Source: Mesostigma viride
Lineage: Eukaryota > Streptophyta > Mesostigmatophyceae > Mesostigmatales > Mesostigmataceae
Assembly (NCBI GenBank): GCA_009746045.1
Contig: RPFO01000050.1
Span: forward strand, 5,399,728-5,463,727
DNA: 64,000 nt
Direction of reading: 5' to 3'
Shown: positions 11,935 through 21,886 of the stretch, one piece after another
Numbering within the stretch: the first letter of the stretch is position 1
Layout: each line of letters begins with the position of its first letter
The notes under the pieces: model-generated
Told to the model about the DNA's origin: nothing
The model's input: the letters and a program-made list of their open reading frames with translations, nothing else
Databases searched by the model: none
Position numbers and translations under genes: made by a program

Positions 11935-12882
11935 ATGAACACACGCAGTGGTGGTACGTCCAATACCCCACCTTCACGCGATGAGCTCCCAAGAACGAAG
12001 GGCGCGAAGGAGGTTGTAAAATACTTCCGCAGCATGACGCGCTTCGATCCTTTTGAAGACTACGCCACCTGGCGCGAGTTCGAGGATATGCTACTTACCG
12101 GGTGCGAGGCATACAATGTCAAGGACGTCATCGACGGCACAGCCGACATGAACGACCCTGATGTGATTTCTGCCGAGAAAACGCTGCTCACACCCATCAT
12201 CAGCCTTATGAAGGGCCGAGGGGCACGCGTGGCGCGATTGGTTACTGACCGACGTGCCAGCTCCGTGTTTAAGGCACTCCAGGCGGAGGTGAGGCAGCCC
12301 TACCAAACCGAGAGCTACCGACTGGCCAAGAAGAGCGAGATCCAACGTATTTCCCTGCAAGTGTCGAGCGAGACCTGCAACCGGTACTGGCAACGTGGCA
12401 AGTTCCTCCGGCAGGACTTGGAGGACGCGGGCGAGGCGATGGACTGGAACGAGTGGCGCGATTGCATGATCAATGGATTACCGCCTGCGTTCCGTGCAGC
12501 CATGGCCGCCCGCCGCCTGCCGGGGATGACCCTGGAGCAGATCCACAAGCTGCTCCTGGAGATCTACGACATGCTGGTTTCCAGCGATCAGATTCCTCGA
12601 CCCGGGGCCAAGACCACCAACACAGGCAAGCCGCAGGACCCCGCTGCAACAACTCCAGGCCTAGCCTATGCCACAGGGGCCGAGCCTGAGAAGAAGGGCA
12701 AGCGCTGCAAGTTCTGTCGGCGACCCGGCCACATCGAGGACGAGTGCTGGCGGAAGAACCCATCCCTACGGCCCAAGGAGCGAGCACACGCCACACAGGA
12801 GGCAGAAACTCTGCCACCTGGGTTTGTGTTCCACACCACCAGCGGCGACGTGGGAGGAGACAACCTGGCGACCGTTCTCTGA
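11935..12882 (+). CDS. gag: gag of gag-only element, unit 1 (intact)
   Basis: 315 codons from the ATG at 11935 (MNTRSGGTSN); upstream open frame lacks a better start. Residues about 25-235 form a capsid-like helical region (YFRSMTRFDPFEDYATWREF, then CMINGLPPAFRAAM, then MTLEQIHKLLLEIYDML), comparable to copia-type gag. A CCHC knuckle, CKFCRRPGHIEDEC, lies near residue 262. The C-terminus is short and followed by a 167-bp tail and the purine tract before the next LTR. It is the only substantial protein of the element, so reverse transcription and integration must be supplied in trans. Confidence 0.85.
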   Translation: MNTRSGGTSNTPPSRDELPRTKGAKEVVKYFRSMTRFDPFEDYATWREFEDMLLTGCEAYNVKDVIDGTADMNDPDVISAEKTLLTPIISLMKGRGARVARLVTDRRASSVFKALQAEVRQPYQTESYRLAKKSEIQRISLQVSSETCNRYWQRGKFLRQDLEDAGEAMDWNEWRDCMINGLPPAFRAAMAARRLPGMTLEQIHKLLLEIYDMLVSSDQIPRPGAKTTNTGKPQDPAATTPGLAYATGAEPEKKGKRCKFCRRPGHIEDECWRKNPSLRPKERAHATQEAETLPPGFVFHTTSGDVGGDNLATVL

Positions 12883-13049
12883 GTGATTATACCCCACCTG
12901 GGTGGCTACAGGAAACGACGTGTTTGACAACATGTTTGTGTATACAGCACGGGGGTGATTTACCGCAGGACAATCCAGCTGGACCTACTGTACCTGAGAC
13001 ATGTATTACATGTATGCCTGTTGTGCTGAGCTATCCTGGCACGGGGGTG

Positions 13050-13883
13050 TGTCAGCGGTATAGACACTTATGCCCGAATAGCTAGCTGGATTAAGTGTGA
13101 CCAATTATTTTTCTAGCCGACGGTTGGGTTGCATCGCTACTTAATTGCACCCATCGTACGCCTAATTTATGGCACACTTAAATTAATAAGTTTAGGCTTG
13201 GGGCATGTTGTTGTACTGAACCGCACGGAATATTTTTCTACTTTGTTATACGGACGATATGATGGACTAGCTGTGACGTCCGACAGTCGTACCACTTTTC
13301 TTTTACTGAGTCTTGATGCACCGCATGGGTACTTTGACACTTTTCCATGCGTATCAATGTGGCGTTTAGTCCTGGCGTCGCGCCGCGCCGATTGCACTTG
13401 TAATTCTTACACCTAAGTTGAGCCGAGCAGCATGAGCCGCGCCACTAGAAAGAAATCAGATTTACATGGTAGAGTATAGTGGCGCCGGCGCTGCAACCTT
13501 GGTCTTTTAGCTTGTGCATGCATGTTATGCATGTGCTCTATGCATCCGATGCATGCTCAGCAGTGCGCCGCCAGACATCTAACGGCGGATATTGCTTGTT
13601 TCGTGACTTGTGCTTTGTGTGCAACGTAGCATATAGCTGTGACCTCTTGCTCCTTAATTTTAAGCACTACTTGAGCAGCCATGGCAGCTGGCCTTGTACA
13701 AGGGCCGCTAGCCGGGATATTGGGACAATAAAGATGCGAATTATATCATTGAAATCGCCTCATTTTGTTCACCAAGAGGAAGCTTCAAAAGACCGGAACT
13801 CTACTCCGACACCTGCAAAATATATAGGTGATTGGAAGTATAAATAGGAATCTGGTCAACACATTCTATAGAATATTTTGACA
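13050..13883 (+). repeat. LTR 2 of gag-only array (shared middle LTR)
   Basis: 834 bp, identical by eye to LTR 1. It serves as 3' LTR of unit 1 and 5' LTR of unit 2, with no target duplication on either side, as expected for a tandem formed by LTR-LTR recombination or inserted as a tandem. Confidence 0.95.
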
Positions 13884-14004
13884 TGGTATCGTAAGCCAAG
13901 TTCCGAATTGCTTTCCCAAGCCACGAAACGTCTACAAGAAGCGCCTATAAGGAGAAAAACGCCTAGTTGTCCAGCCTACTTTTTCATAGGGTACTGATGA
14001 GCAC

Positions 14005-14232
14005 ATGGAGGGGCCTGATCAGCCAGATTTTGCCACAGTAACTATTGAATTTCAGGGGCGGAAAATATCAGCGTTTATTAACCCAGCAAAGGCGCAGCAG
14101 TGGACAGAAGAGATCATAAAGGGCATCAGAGAAACTGACCTAGATTGCCCAATTGACTATCTGTGGCTGAACACCCTACTCCTGAGCTATTTGAAGCATC
14201 TAAAGGAAGAAAAGGGCATTGTTTTCGAGTGA
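14005..14232 (+). CDS. 75-codon leader ORF of gag-only element, unit 2
   Basis: Second copy of the leader ORF of unit 1, the same by translation. It sits between the unit 2 PBS-like site and the broken gag copy. Unknown function. Confidence 0.4.
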   Translation: MEGPDQPDFATVTIEFQGRKISAFINPAKAQQWTEEIIKGIRETDLDCPIDYLWLNTLLLSYLKHLKEEKGIVFE

Positions 14233-14312
14233 GCTTTCCAAGGCGCATTTTATTTCACCGCTGCGAGTCTTTCTTTCCGCGCGAGGAGCGCCTGTTTTAC
14301 CTCTTGTACACC

Positions 14313-16964
14313 ATGAACACACGCAGTGGTGGTACGTCCAATACCCCACCTTCACGCGATGAGCTCCCAAGAACGAAGGGCGCGAAGGAGGTTGTAAAAT
14401 ACTTCCGCAGCATGACGCGCTTCGATCCTTTTGAAGACTACGCCACCTGGCGCGAGTTCGAGGATATGCTACTTACCGGGTGCGAGGCATACAATGTCAA
14501 GGACGTCATCGACGGCACAGCCGACATGAACGACCCTGATGTGATTTCTGCCGAGAAAACGCTGCTCACACCCATCATCAGCCTTATGAAGGGCCGAGGG
14601 GCACGCGTGGCGCGATTGGTTACTGACCGACGTGCCAGCTCCGTGTTTAACCCCTAAATGGTCTGGCTGCCGATTTTCCGCCTAAAACTGAGTTACAGCC
14701 GACACGTCGGCCCCTTCTCGGGGGACCAAATGCCGCGAAAACTATTGAGAATTAGGAAAAGTTTAGCTGAGAAGATCGAAAGTTTATAATTTTCCTCACA
14801 GCATGGTACTAGGGTTTGCATACTTCTGACAAAGTTATAGAGGTGTTCTGGCCGGTCAAAGTACAAGGGGTCAGGGTACTTTTTCACGTAGAACGTGCAT
14901 TCCGGAAAACGACGACCTGGCCATGGCGGCTTGCGCACACGCATGGCATTTACGTTTTCGTTCGAATTTTCTGACCAAACTCAGGAAATTGATTTTATAC
15001 GTCCTAAAGATGATACAGGCCAATTTTTGGTTCGCGGGAATGCCATTTGATAGGTGTCGGCAGCGTTCTTGCTGGAAAAAACTGCGATCAGGCCGGACGA
15101 TAGAAACGTTGACAGCAATAACTTTCCGGCGTATTTTAAAGGATATATCGGTTTCTTTGTACTTTTTATGATACATGGTAGTCGTAAACGTGCAAGGGTG
15201 GCCAGAAATCGCCGAATCCAGCGACCATGCTGCACAACTTTGGTGTGCCGAAATGCGCCATTTTGCGGCCACCGCCTGGGCCAAGGTAACGCCATCCATG
15301 CCTGGTAAAGCTGAGTTATCGTTTTCCAATCGATATTTGACGTTTATATATACGTTCTAGCTTGTGTAGCACATTCTTTCTTCATTATTCATGCTCTTTC
15401 TTGACCATGGCCTGGCCCCTTCCTAAAACACCATTCTTAGATGCTTCCCTCAGTCAGTTGACCTGCCATAGTGTGATGGTGATAAGTTTTAGAGGCTGTA
15501 TGGGTTTGAATACCTCCATATATGTTTGTTATACATTTCCCACACACATATTGCATGAGTGTGAGGCAGTTGGCTGGTCTCTGTGGCATCATCAAGCATG
15601 TACCCGGTGAGTAGAAGCTTCCCATTGTCAGCATGTGCCACCAGGTGTGCTGGCCATCACCTGGCAAGCTATAGCAGCTTAGGCCTAGTTTATCCTTGCT
15701 AGGGCAAGCTGAAATAGGCTTAAAATCACTAGTTTGTTGGTGGCTGCCTCCTAGAATGCATGCCTTGCGTAGGGTATCCGTACTACGTTACCTACGTGCA
15801 TGGACCAGGTGGCACCTGCACATAGGTGCCATGTAAGGGCAGTGTGATGATGCAGTTATGTTTCCCCATCATTGTGGAAGGGAAATGTATGGTGTGGCAT
15901 GGTTGGGGGACATTTTTAGTAGGTATTAGTAGGTAGTATGCCCACCCCTACCCCCTTGGTTGCTTTTTACCAACGGTACCCCTATGGGCTGTACTGGGTG
16001 TAACTGCTGGTATACCCACCCAAATGATGACCCCAATGGCTCAAACTGTTCAGCAACTAATTGTTTATCATCCCTGAAGTGGTAGGTGCCTAGCTCTCAC
16101 AACATAATTCAAAATGCACATTCTACCAAAAATGAAAACGCTCGTCTTGACCCCCCTGACTTTGACGGCAGTTATACATGGCCTACCCTGCATATATGTA
16201 AGGTTATGATATACCAACCCGAAGGGCAACTCATGGACATGCTTGGCCCCCAAGGACAGCCATTGGATATGGGTGGGTTGGATGGCATCTGGTTTGCAAA
16301 ATTGTGAAGTTACAGCCGATGCATCGGCAGTATTTCTGCCCATTTAGGGGTTAAGGCACTCCAGGCGGAGGTGAGGCAGCCCTACCAAACCGAGAGCTAC
16401 CGACTGGCCAAGAAGAGCGAGATCCAACGTATTTCCCTGCAAGTGTCGAGCGAGACCTGCAACCAGTACTGGCAACGTGGCAAGTTCCTCCGGCAGGACT
16501 TGGAGGACGCGGGCGAGGCGATGGACTGGAACGAGTGGCGCGATTGCATGATCAATGGATTACCGCCTGCGTTCCGTGCAGCCATGGCCGCCCGCCGCCT
16601 GCCGGGGATGACCCTGGAGCAGATCCACAAGCTGCTCCTGGAGATCTACGACATGCTGGTTTCCAGCGATCAGATTCCTCGACCCGGGGCCAAGACCACC
16701 AACACAGGCAAGCCGCAGGACCCCGCTGCAACAACTCCAGGCCTAGCCTATGCCACAGGGGCCGAGCCTGAGAAGAAGGGCAAGCGCTGCAAGTTCTGTC
16801 GGCGACCCGGCCACATCGAGGACGAGTGCTGGCGGAAGAACCCATCCCTACGGCCCAAGGAGCGAGCACACGCCACACAGGAGGCAGAAACTCTGCCACC
16901 TGGGTTTGTGTTCCACACCACCAGCGGCGACGTGGGAGGAGACAACCTGGCGACCGTTCTCTGA
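14313..16964 (+). pseudogene. gag: gag of gag-only element, unit 2, split by insertion
   Basis: Same protein as the intact gag at 11935-12882, starting at 14313. It is interrupted within the capsid region after SSVF by the 1700-bp TTAA-flanked element (14651-16350), and resumes at 16355 with the KALQAEVRQPY part. The knuckle and C-terminus remain. The absence of the insertion from unit 1 shows it arrived after the tandem duplication. Confidence 0.93.
14651..16350. mobile_element. TTAA-flanked piggyBac-like non-autonomous element
   Basis: 1700 bp flanked by TTAA at 14647-14650 and 16351-16354; the uninterrupted target in unit 1 (12267-12280) has a single TTAA. Ends are inverted repeats, CCCCTAAATGG left and CCATTTAGGGG right. 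TTAA duplication plus CCC ends is the hallmark of the piggyBac superfamily. No transposase-like ORF is visible. The subterminal motif gttacagccga occurs near both ends in direct orientation (14692 and 16309). A stretch at about 14880-15420 resembles 48270-48850 in the TA-flanked element. Confidence 0.85.
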
Positions 16965-17131
16965 GTGATTATACCCCACCTGGGTGGCTACAGGAAACGA
17001 CGTGTTTGACAACATGTTTGTGTATACAGCACGGGGGTGATTTACCGCAGGACAATCCAGCTGGACCTACTGTACCTGAGACATGTATTACATGTATGCC
17101 TGTTGTGCTGAGCTATCCTGGCACGGGGGTG

Positions 17132-17965
17132 TGTCAGCGGTATAGACACTTATGCCCGAATAGCTAGCTGGATTAAGTGTGACCAATTATTTTTCTAGCC
17201 GACGGTTGGGTTGCATCGCTACTTAATTGCACCCATCGTACGCCTAATTTATGGCACACTTAAATTAATAAGTTTAGGCTTGGGGCATGTTGTTGTACTG
17301 AACCGCACGGAATATTTTTCTACTTTGTTATACGGACGATATGATGGACTAGCTGTGACGTCCGACAGTCGTACCACTTTTCTTTTACTGAGTCTTGATG
17401 CACCGCATGGGTACTTTGACACTTTTCCATGCGTATCAATGTGGCGTTTAGTCCTGGCGTCGCGCCGCGCCGATTGCACTTGTAATTCTTACACCTAAGT
17501 TGAGCCGAGCAGCATGAGCCGCGCCACTAGAAAGAAATCAGATTTACATGGTAGAGTATAGTGGCGCCGGCGCTGCAACCTTGGTCTTTTAGCTTGTGCA
17601 TGCATGTTATGCATGTGCTCTATGCATCCGATGCATGCTCAGCAGTGCGCCGCCAGACATCTAACGGCGGATATTGCTTGTTTCGTGACTTGTGCTTTGT
17701 GTGCAACGTAGCATATAGCTGTGACCTCTTGCTCCTTAATTTTAAGCACTACTTGAGCAGCCATGGCAGCTGGCCTTGTACAAGGGCCGCTAGCCGGGAT
17801 ATTGGGACAATAAAGATGCGAATTATATCATTGAAATCGCCTCATTTTGTTCACCAAGAGGAAGCTTCAAAAGACCGGAACTCTACTCCGACACCTGCAA
17901 AATATATAGGTGATTGGAAGTATAAATAGGAATCTGGTCAACACATTCTATAGAATATTTTGACA
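17132..17965 (+). repeat. LTR 3 of gag-only array
   Basis: 834 bp, matches LTR 1 and 2. It is followed by the target duplication gatac (17966-17970) rather than a PBS, so it is the outer 3' LTR. Confidence 0.95.
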
Positions 17966-18348
17966 GATACTATGTACATCTACGGCTGATATTCATTGCA
18001 GCGCTAGAGGTTCGGCCCCCGGCCGACCCGCTGGCATGCACGCCGTCTTGGACAAATGTCGTAGGTGACAATGGCTTCCCATCTTTGGTTTGGAATAAAA
18101 TCGACTTGAGTAAAACTCGTCTGCCGAACCAGGGGTCAAATCTGGGCTGCACTAACGCCCTTCGTGCATTCCATGTATATGCATAATTTATCTAGTTGTG
18201 CATTCAGGGCCTAGCTAGTAATTCCGCGTACTAGCTAGAATTCAGGGCTACATTCACGTAGTCCGGGCGGATAGCAGATTCCGAGTTTATTCAGGTGTAA
18301 CCCACGCTAGACTAGGGTCTTTCAGAGCCGATGGTGCGGCTCGTAACA
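17966..18348 (+). repeat. 5' LTR of Gypsy-A, second segment
   Basis: Resumes with the duplicated gatac and ends CTCGTAACA at 18348, immediately before a PBS-like site. The end parallels that of the Gypsy-B LTR (GGGTTCGTTACA on its own strand), and both are followed by ctggt(t)atcggagg. Confidence 0.75.
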
Positions 18349-18364
18349 CTGGTATCGGAGGATT
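18349..18364 (+). other. Primer binding site of Gypsy-A
   Basis: ctggtatcggaggatt directly follows the LTR end. The TGGTATC core is also present in the gag-only array (tggtatcgtaagcc) and, with one extra T, in Gypsy-B (ctggttatcggagg). Many plant LTR elements use the initiator tRNA-Met with a PBS beginning TGGTATC; that primer is inferred here. Confidence 0.65.
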
Positions 18365-18914
18365 CGTCTAGGGCCACCCTAGCTCGTACAGAGCGGGCAG
18401 GGCCTCGTGATCTGCCTGACGAGAATTCGGTGATCTGCACCAAGACGGCAAGAAACGATAACATCGCATCCGCAGCAAATAGGTGGGCACGCAGCCATGG
18501 TGGTTGTAGGGCGCGCAGCAGCCATATTGCTCGCTCTGTCCCTCCTCTCTCTGCACGCGTAGAGCGGTGTTGTGTGCGCCCAGCCCTGTTTTCTTGTCGT
18601 TTTCATGTTTGTGCTGTGAGCGCTGGCTCTGGGTACACCGGCCTCGCTCGTTGGTTCACGCAGGCCATAACCGTACAGGCTGGCTTGCGAGGGACTCCGC
18701 GGGAGTGGCTTACGTGCTGGGGCCCGGTACACGGGCGGGTTGTCACGTAGGTTACTCCCTTGTGCTGACAGGTTTTCCTGTCTACGTAATGTCGTTGCGT
18801 TCTTAGATTATAGGGCCTGTTGGCAACCCTTGTGAGCAGGTGATGGTCACTCACTAGAGGTACTCAAGGTTCCTTCTTCTCTGCCTATCCCTGCCTGCCT
18901 GCAATAGACGTGGC

Positions 18915-19340
18915 ATGTCTAATAATAATAATATTAGGCATACTGGGGCACTTAGGGGATGGGACAGTGATGGGTCTTGGCAATTATATTACGCATTGGC
19001 ACATGATGGGGGCACAGGCAAGATAGGGATTTTTTATAGCTGGGTAGACTGCAGGAACAACATAGTAGATAGACATAGGGCTATTTTTAAGGGGTTCGGG
19101 ACAGCATGGGAAGCAGATCTGTTTATCCAGGCACACATGACACGTCCCGTAGGATTACATGTAGAAGCCCCATCGCTAGAGATTAGGCCCAGGGCACGTC
19201 CTGCATCTAGGGGGCGTAGGTACGCACATACCAGTGCACTGGCTAGGGTAGAGGACACTACAGCTACGCAGCAGGTTACCGTCACCTTTAACCAGCTGAC
19301 GATTAGCACACACGCTAGCCAGCCGCCCAGCACCCAGTGA
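18915..19340 (+). CDS. Leader ORF of Gypsy-A: RNase H1 hybrid-binding/viroplasmin-like domain
   Basis: 141 codons from the ATG at 18915, 566 bases after the LTR. Residues about 23-82 fit the RNase H1 N-terminal hybrid-binding domain (also the caulimovirus viroplasmin fold, Pfam Cauli_VI): LYYALAHDGG, then GIFYSWVDCRNNIVDRH, then FKGFGTAWEADLFI. Family features present are the Y-Y-A start, G-I-F-x-S-W-x-x-C and the F-x-x-F before an E-A helix. In cellular RNase H1 this domain grips RNA/DNA hybrids. The ORF has no RNase H catalytic domain; the C-terminal 55 residues are basic and low complexity. Gypsy-B carries a homologue in the same place (61536-61889). Gag would follow but for the non-LTR insertion. 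Confidence 0.8.
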   Translation: MSNNNNIRHTGALRGWDSDGSWQLYYALAHDGGTGKIGIFYSWVDCRNNIVDRHRAIFKGFGTAWEADLFIQAHMTRPVGLHVEAPSLEIRPRARPASRGRRYAHTSALARVEDTTATQQVTVTFNQLTISTHASQPPSTQ

Positions 19341-19369
19341 CGGGACCATAGTGATTAGAGGGGCTCATC

Positions 19370-19425
19370 TATAATATTATAGTATATTATTATATACTAT
19401 AATATACTATAATATATTATCCATA
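19370..19425. repeat. AT-rich simple sequence in Gypsy-A leader
   Basis: A run of tataatatta/tatactataa units immediately left of the non-LTR monomers. The matching right flank near 26015-26035 (aatatataataatag) is also AT-rich, so the non-LTR target was probably within this AT tract. The ambiguity prevents an exact target duplication call. Confidence 0.7.
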
Positions 19426-19433
19426 TTTTTCTA

Positions 19434-20476
19434 CTCCACCGCTCCAGTTTTCTAGGCTGACATGATGAACCGACGGGGGTTCCTGGATTGAGACACGTTT
19501 TTTTCTCCATGCACAGCTGAAAAAACCTGCGCCGAGGTGCGGCACCGCGGCCTACCGTAGTGATTACTGTCTGCGACACGCCCGGGGCTGGCTGCATCTA
19601 CCTGTCGGCCAATTGTGACCCGTGGGCTAGGCGAATTTGAATGCGGCTTTCCCGTTAGTTGTGGCTCCACCGCTCCAGTTTTCTAGGCTGACATGATGAA
19701 CCGACGGGGGTTCCTGGATTGAGACACGTTTTTTTCTCCATGCACAGCTGAAAAAACCTGCGCCGAGGTGCGGCACCGCGGCCTACCGTAGTGATTACTG
19801 TCTGCGACACGCCCGGGGCTGGCTGCATCTACCTGTCGGCCAATTGTGACCCGTGGGCTAGGCGAATTTGAATGCGGCTTTCCCGTTAGTTGTGGCTCCA
19901 CCGCTCCAGTTTTCTAGGCTGACATGATGAACCGACGGGGGTTCCTGGATTGAGACACGTTTTTTTCTCCATGCACAGCTGAAAAAACCTGCGCCGAGGT
20001 GCGGCACCGCGGCCTACCGTAGTGATTACTGTCTGCGACACGCCCGGGGCTGGCTGCATCTACCTGTCGGCCAATTGTGACCCGTGGGCTAGGCGAATTT
20101 GAATGCGGCTTTCCCGTTAGTTGTGGCTCCACCGCTCCAGTTTTCTAGGCTGACATGATGAACCGACGGGGGTTCCTGGATTGAGACACGTTTTTTTCTC
20201 CATGCACAGCTGAAAAAACCTGCGCCGAGGTGCGGCACCGCGGCCTACCGTAGTGATTACTGTCTGCGACACGCCCGGGGCTGGCTGCATCTACCTGTCG
20301 GCCAATTGTGACCCGTGGGCTAGGCGAATTTGAATGCGGCTTTCCCGTTAGTTGTGGCTCCACCGCTCCAGTTTTCTAGGCTGACATGATGAACCGACGG
20401 GGGTTCCTGGATTGAGACACGTTTTTTTCTCCATGCACAGCTGAAAAAACCTGCGCCGAGGTGCGGCACCGCGGCC
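19434..20476 (+). repeat. 231-bp tandem monomers, 5' region of non-LTR element
   Basis: Four full copies starting near 19434, 19665, 19896 and 20127, and a fifth truncated copy from about 20358 that runs into the coding region at about 20476. The copies look identical by eye. Each unit starts ctccaccgctccag, includes tgacatgatgaaccg and ends ttgtgg. Tandem 5' monomers with a truncated last copy next to the ORF recall the promoter monomers of mouse L1; promoter function here is inference. The 72-codon minus-strand frames in each unit are by-products of the repeat. Confidence 0.93.
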
Positions 20477-20601
20477 GCCCCGCGTTGGGGGGCTGCCGCC
20501 CCCCAAACCCCCCGCTTGGGGGGCACGCCCCCCAAACCCCCCGCGTCCGCATCTCGCTCTCCCCCCGCGCTTCCGGTTCCGTTGTTTTACGCACCTCCCC
20601 C

Positions 20602-21872
20602 ATGCCTCCTTCACGACGCCGCACCTCCCGGGCGCGGGATGCGCTGCCTAGTGGCGCCCCTGCGCCGCGTCGGTCCTTACGCATCGCGGCGCACCTGCAG
20701 GAGATGGGCGACCTGGACGACGGCGGTCGTGGCGCCCCTGTGCCACTCTCGCTTGTGTGCGAGGTCTGCCACAGTGGTGAGGATGCCCCCCGTCTCCTTG
20801 TGTGTGATTCGTGCCAATGCGGCTGGCACACGCGCTGCTTGGTCCCGCCCCTCTTCCGGCTGCCTCCCCCGGGTCCTTGGGCGTGCCCTCATTGCGTGGC
20901 CCCGCCTCGGCCGTCCCTAGGCTCCCGACGCGCGGCCGTGTCGACCCCGGGATCCCATTCGGCCCGCGCCCCCTCCCGCAGCCCCTCGCTGGACCCTCTC
21001 CTGGGCCTTGCGGACCTCGTGGAGGGTTCCACACCGTGCTCCCGCTCTCCCCGCGCCGTCACGTCCGGCCCCTCCGCGGGGTCCCCTGGCCCTGCCCCGC
21101 CTAGCTCTGGGGATCCACCTCCGGCCAGCACGGCGGTGGCCACTGACCTGCGTCCTCCTGTGCTTGAGGGGTCCCTGGCGGCTCTCCTCCCTGAGGCTGT
21201 GGGACACCCTGCGGCGACTCCTGTGGTGGGCCCCTGGTCGGCCGCGCTTGGGTCCCACGACTTCTCCGTTTGGCCCCCCACCAACATTGCGGGCGTCAGC
21301 GCGCTCCGGCACGCCACGTTCTCTTGGCTGTATTGCCCCTTGCTGTTGGACGCTGTCGGCTTGCACGCGGCGTTTCCTACGCTCCCACGGCCCCCTGAAT
21401 TTAGTGCCCTTGTGGTTCGTGTCCGGCACATGCTGCAGGCAGCCTCCCCCCCTGTCCTTGCCTCCACGCTTTGGGGGTTTGTCCTCGAGGACTACCATGC
21501 CGGCGGCCGCCTGCCTTGGCACCTGCCCGCGGTGCGCCAAGAATGGCTCCTGAATCTGGACGCTCAAGTGGCGCAGGCGGTGGTGCTCTTTGCTACAGGG
21601 CTTGCCGTGCAGGCCCAGCAGGCCGCCCGTGCGACATATCTCGCTGGGGGGCCACCGACCACGCCTTGCTCGATCGCCCTCAGCTGCACACGTTTCTTGC
21701 CTCTGCCGGGCCCGGCTCGGCCGGCCTTGTTGCGCAGGCCCACGGGCGCTTGACTACGGCGGTCACCCCAGCGCAAGCCGCCCGCCTGCGCGTTGACTTC
21801 GGGGCTCCTGTCACCGTGCACGCCGGCGACCTGGTTCTGTACGATGCGGGGGGGGGCGTGTTCTTGAGCTGA
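20602..21872 (+). pseudogene. N-terminal region of non-LTR protein: PHD finger (frameshifted)
   Basis: Starts at the ATG at 20602 (MPPSRRRTSRARD). A PHD finger with the full C4-H-C3 pattern lies at residues about 53-98: CEVC, then CDSC, then WHTRC, then CPHC. A long Pro/Ser-rich linker and a region with WLYCPLLLDAVGLHAAF follow. Near 21640, at a run of six G, the sensible protein moves to another frame (DHALLDRPQLHTFLASAG) and reaches a stop at 21870-21872. At a nine-G run (21848-21856) one more G would join it to the next frame. The two G runs each look one base short, suggesting one long ORF with homopolymer indels. PHD fingers bind histone tails. Confidence 0.75.
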
Positions 21873-21886
21873 GCGCGGGTGCGGCC

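Larger units (their letters stand above)
10672..17965 (+). mobile_element. Tandem gag-only LTR retrotransposon array (LTR-I-LTR-I-LTR)
   Basis: Three 834-bp LTRs (TGTCAGCGG to TTTTGACA) alternate with two internal regions. Internal region 1 (11506-13049) is 1544 bp. Internal region 2 is the same sequence split by a TTAA-flanked insertion. The whole array is bounded by one 5-bp duplication, gatac (10667-10671 and 17966-17970). Each internal region starts with tggtatcgtaagcc, a PBS-like site, and ends with the purine tract acgggggtg. It encodes only a small leader ORF and gag, with no RT or integrase, like the gag-only terminal-repeat elements (TR-GAG) described in plants. The copies are nearly identical; I noticed one substitution (12383 G, 16465 A). 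Confidence 0.93.

Noticed and set aside
14871-15329. 152-codon minus-strand ORF partly conserved at 48067-48411
   Set aside because: Part of the peptide is similar, but the second copy has an in-frame stop just upstream and the similarity extends through non-coding parts; DNA-level homology explains it.
19452-20363. Four identical 72-codon minus-strand ORFs
   Set aside because: They lie inside the 231-bp monomers, run antisense to the non-LTR element, and show no domain; repeated identity is explained by the tandem.
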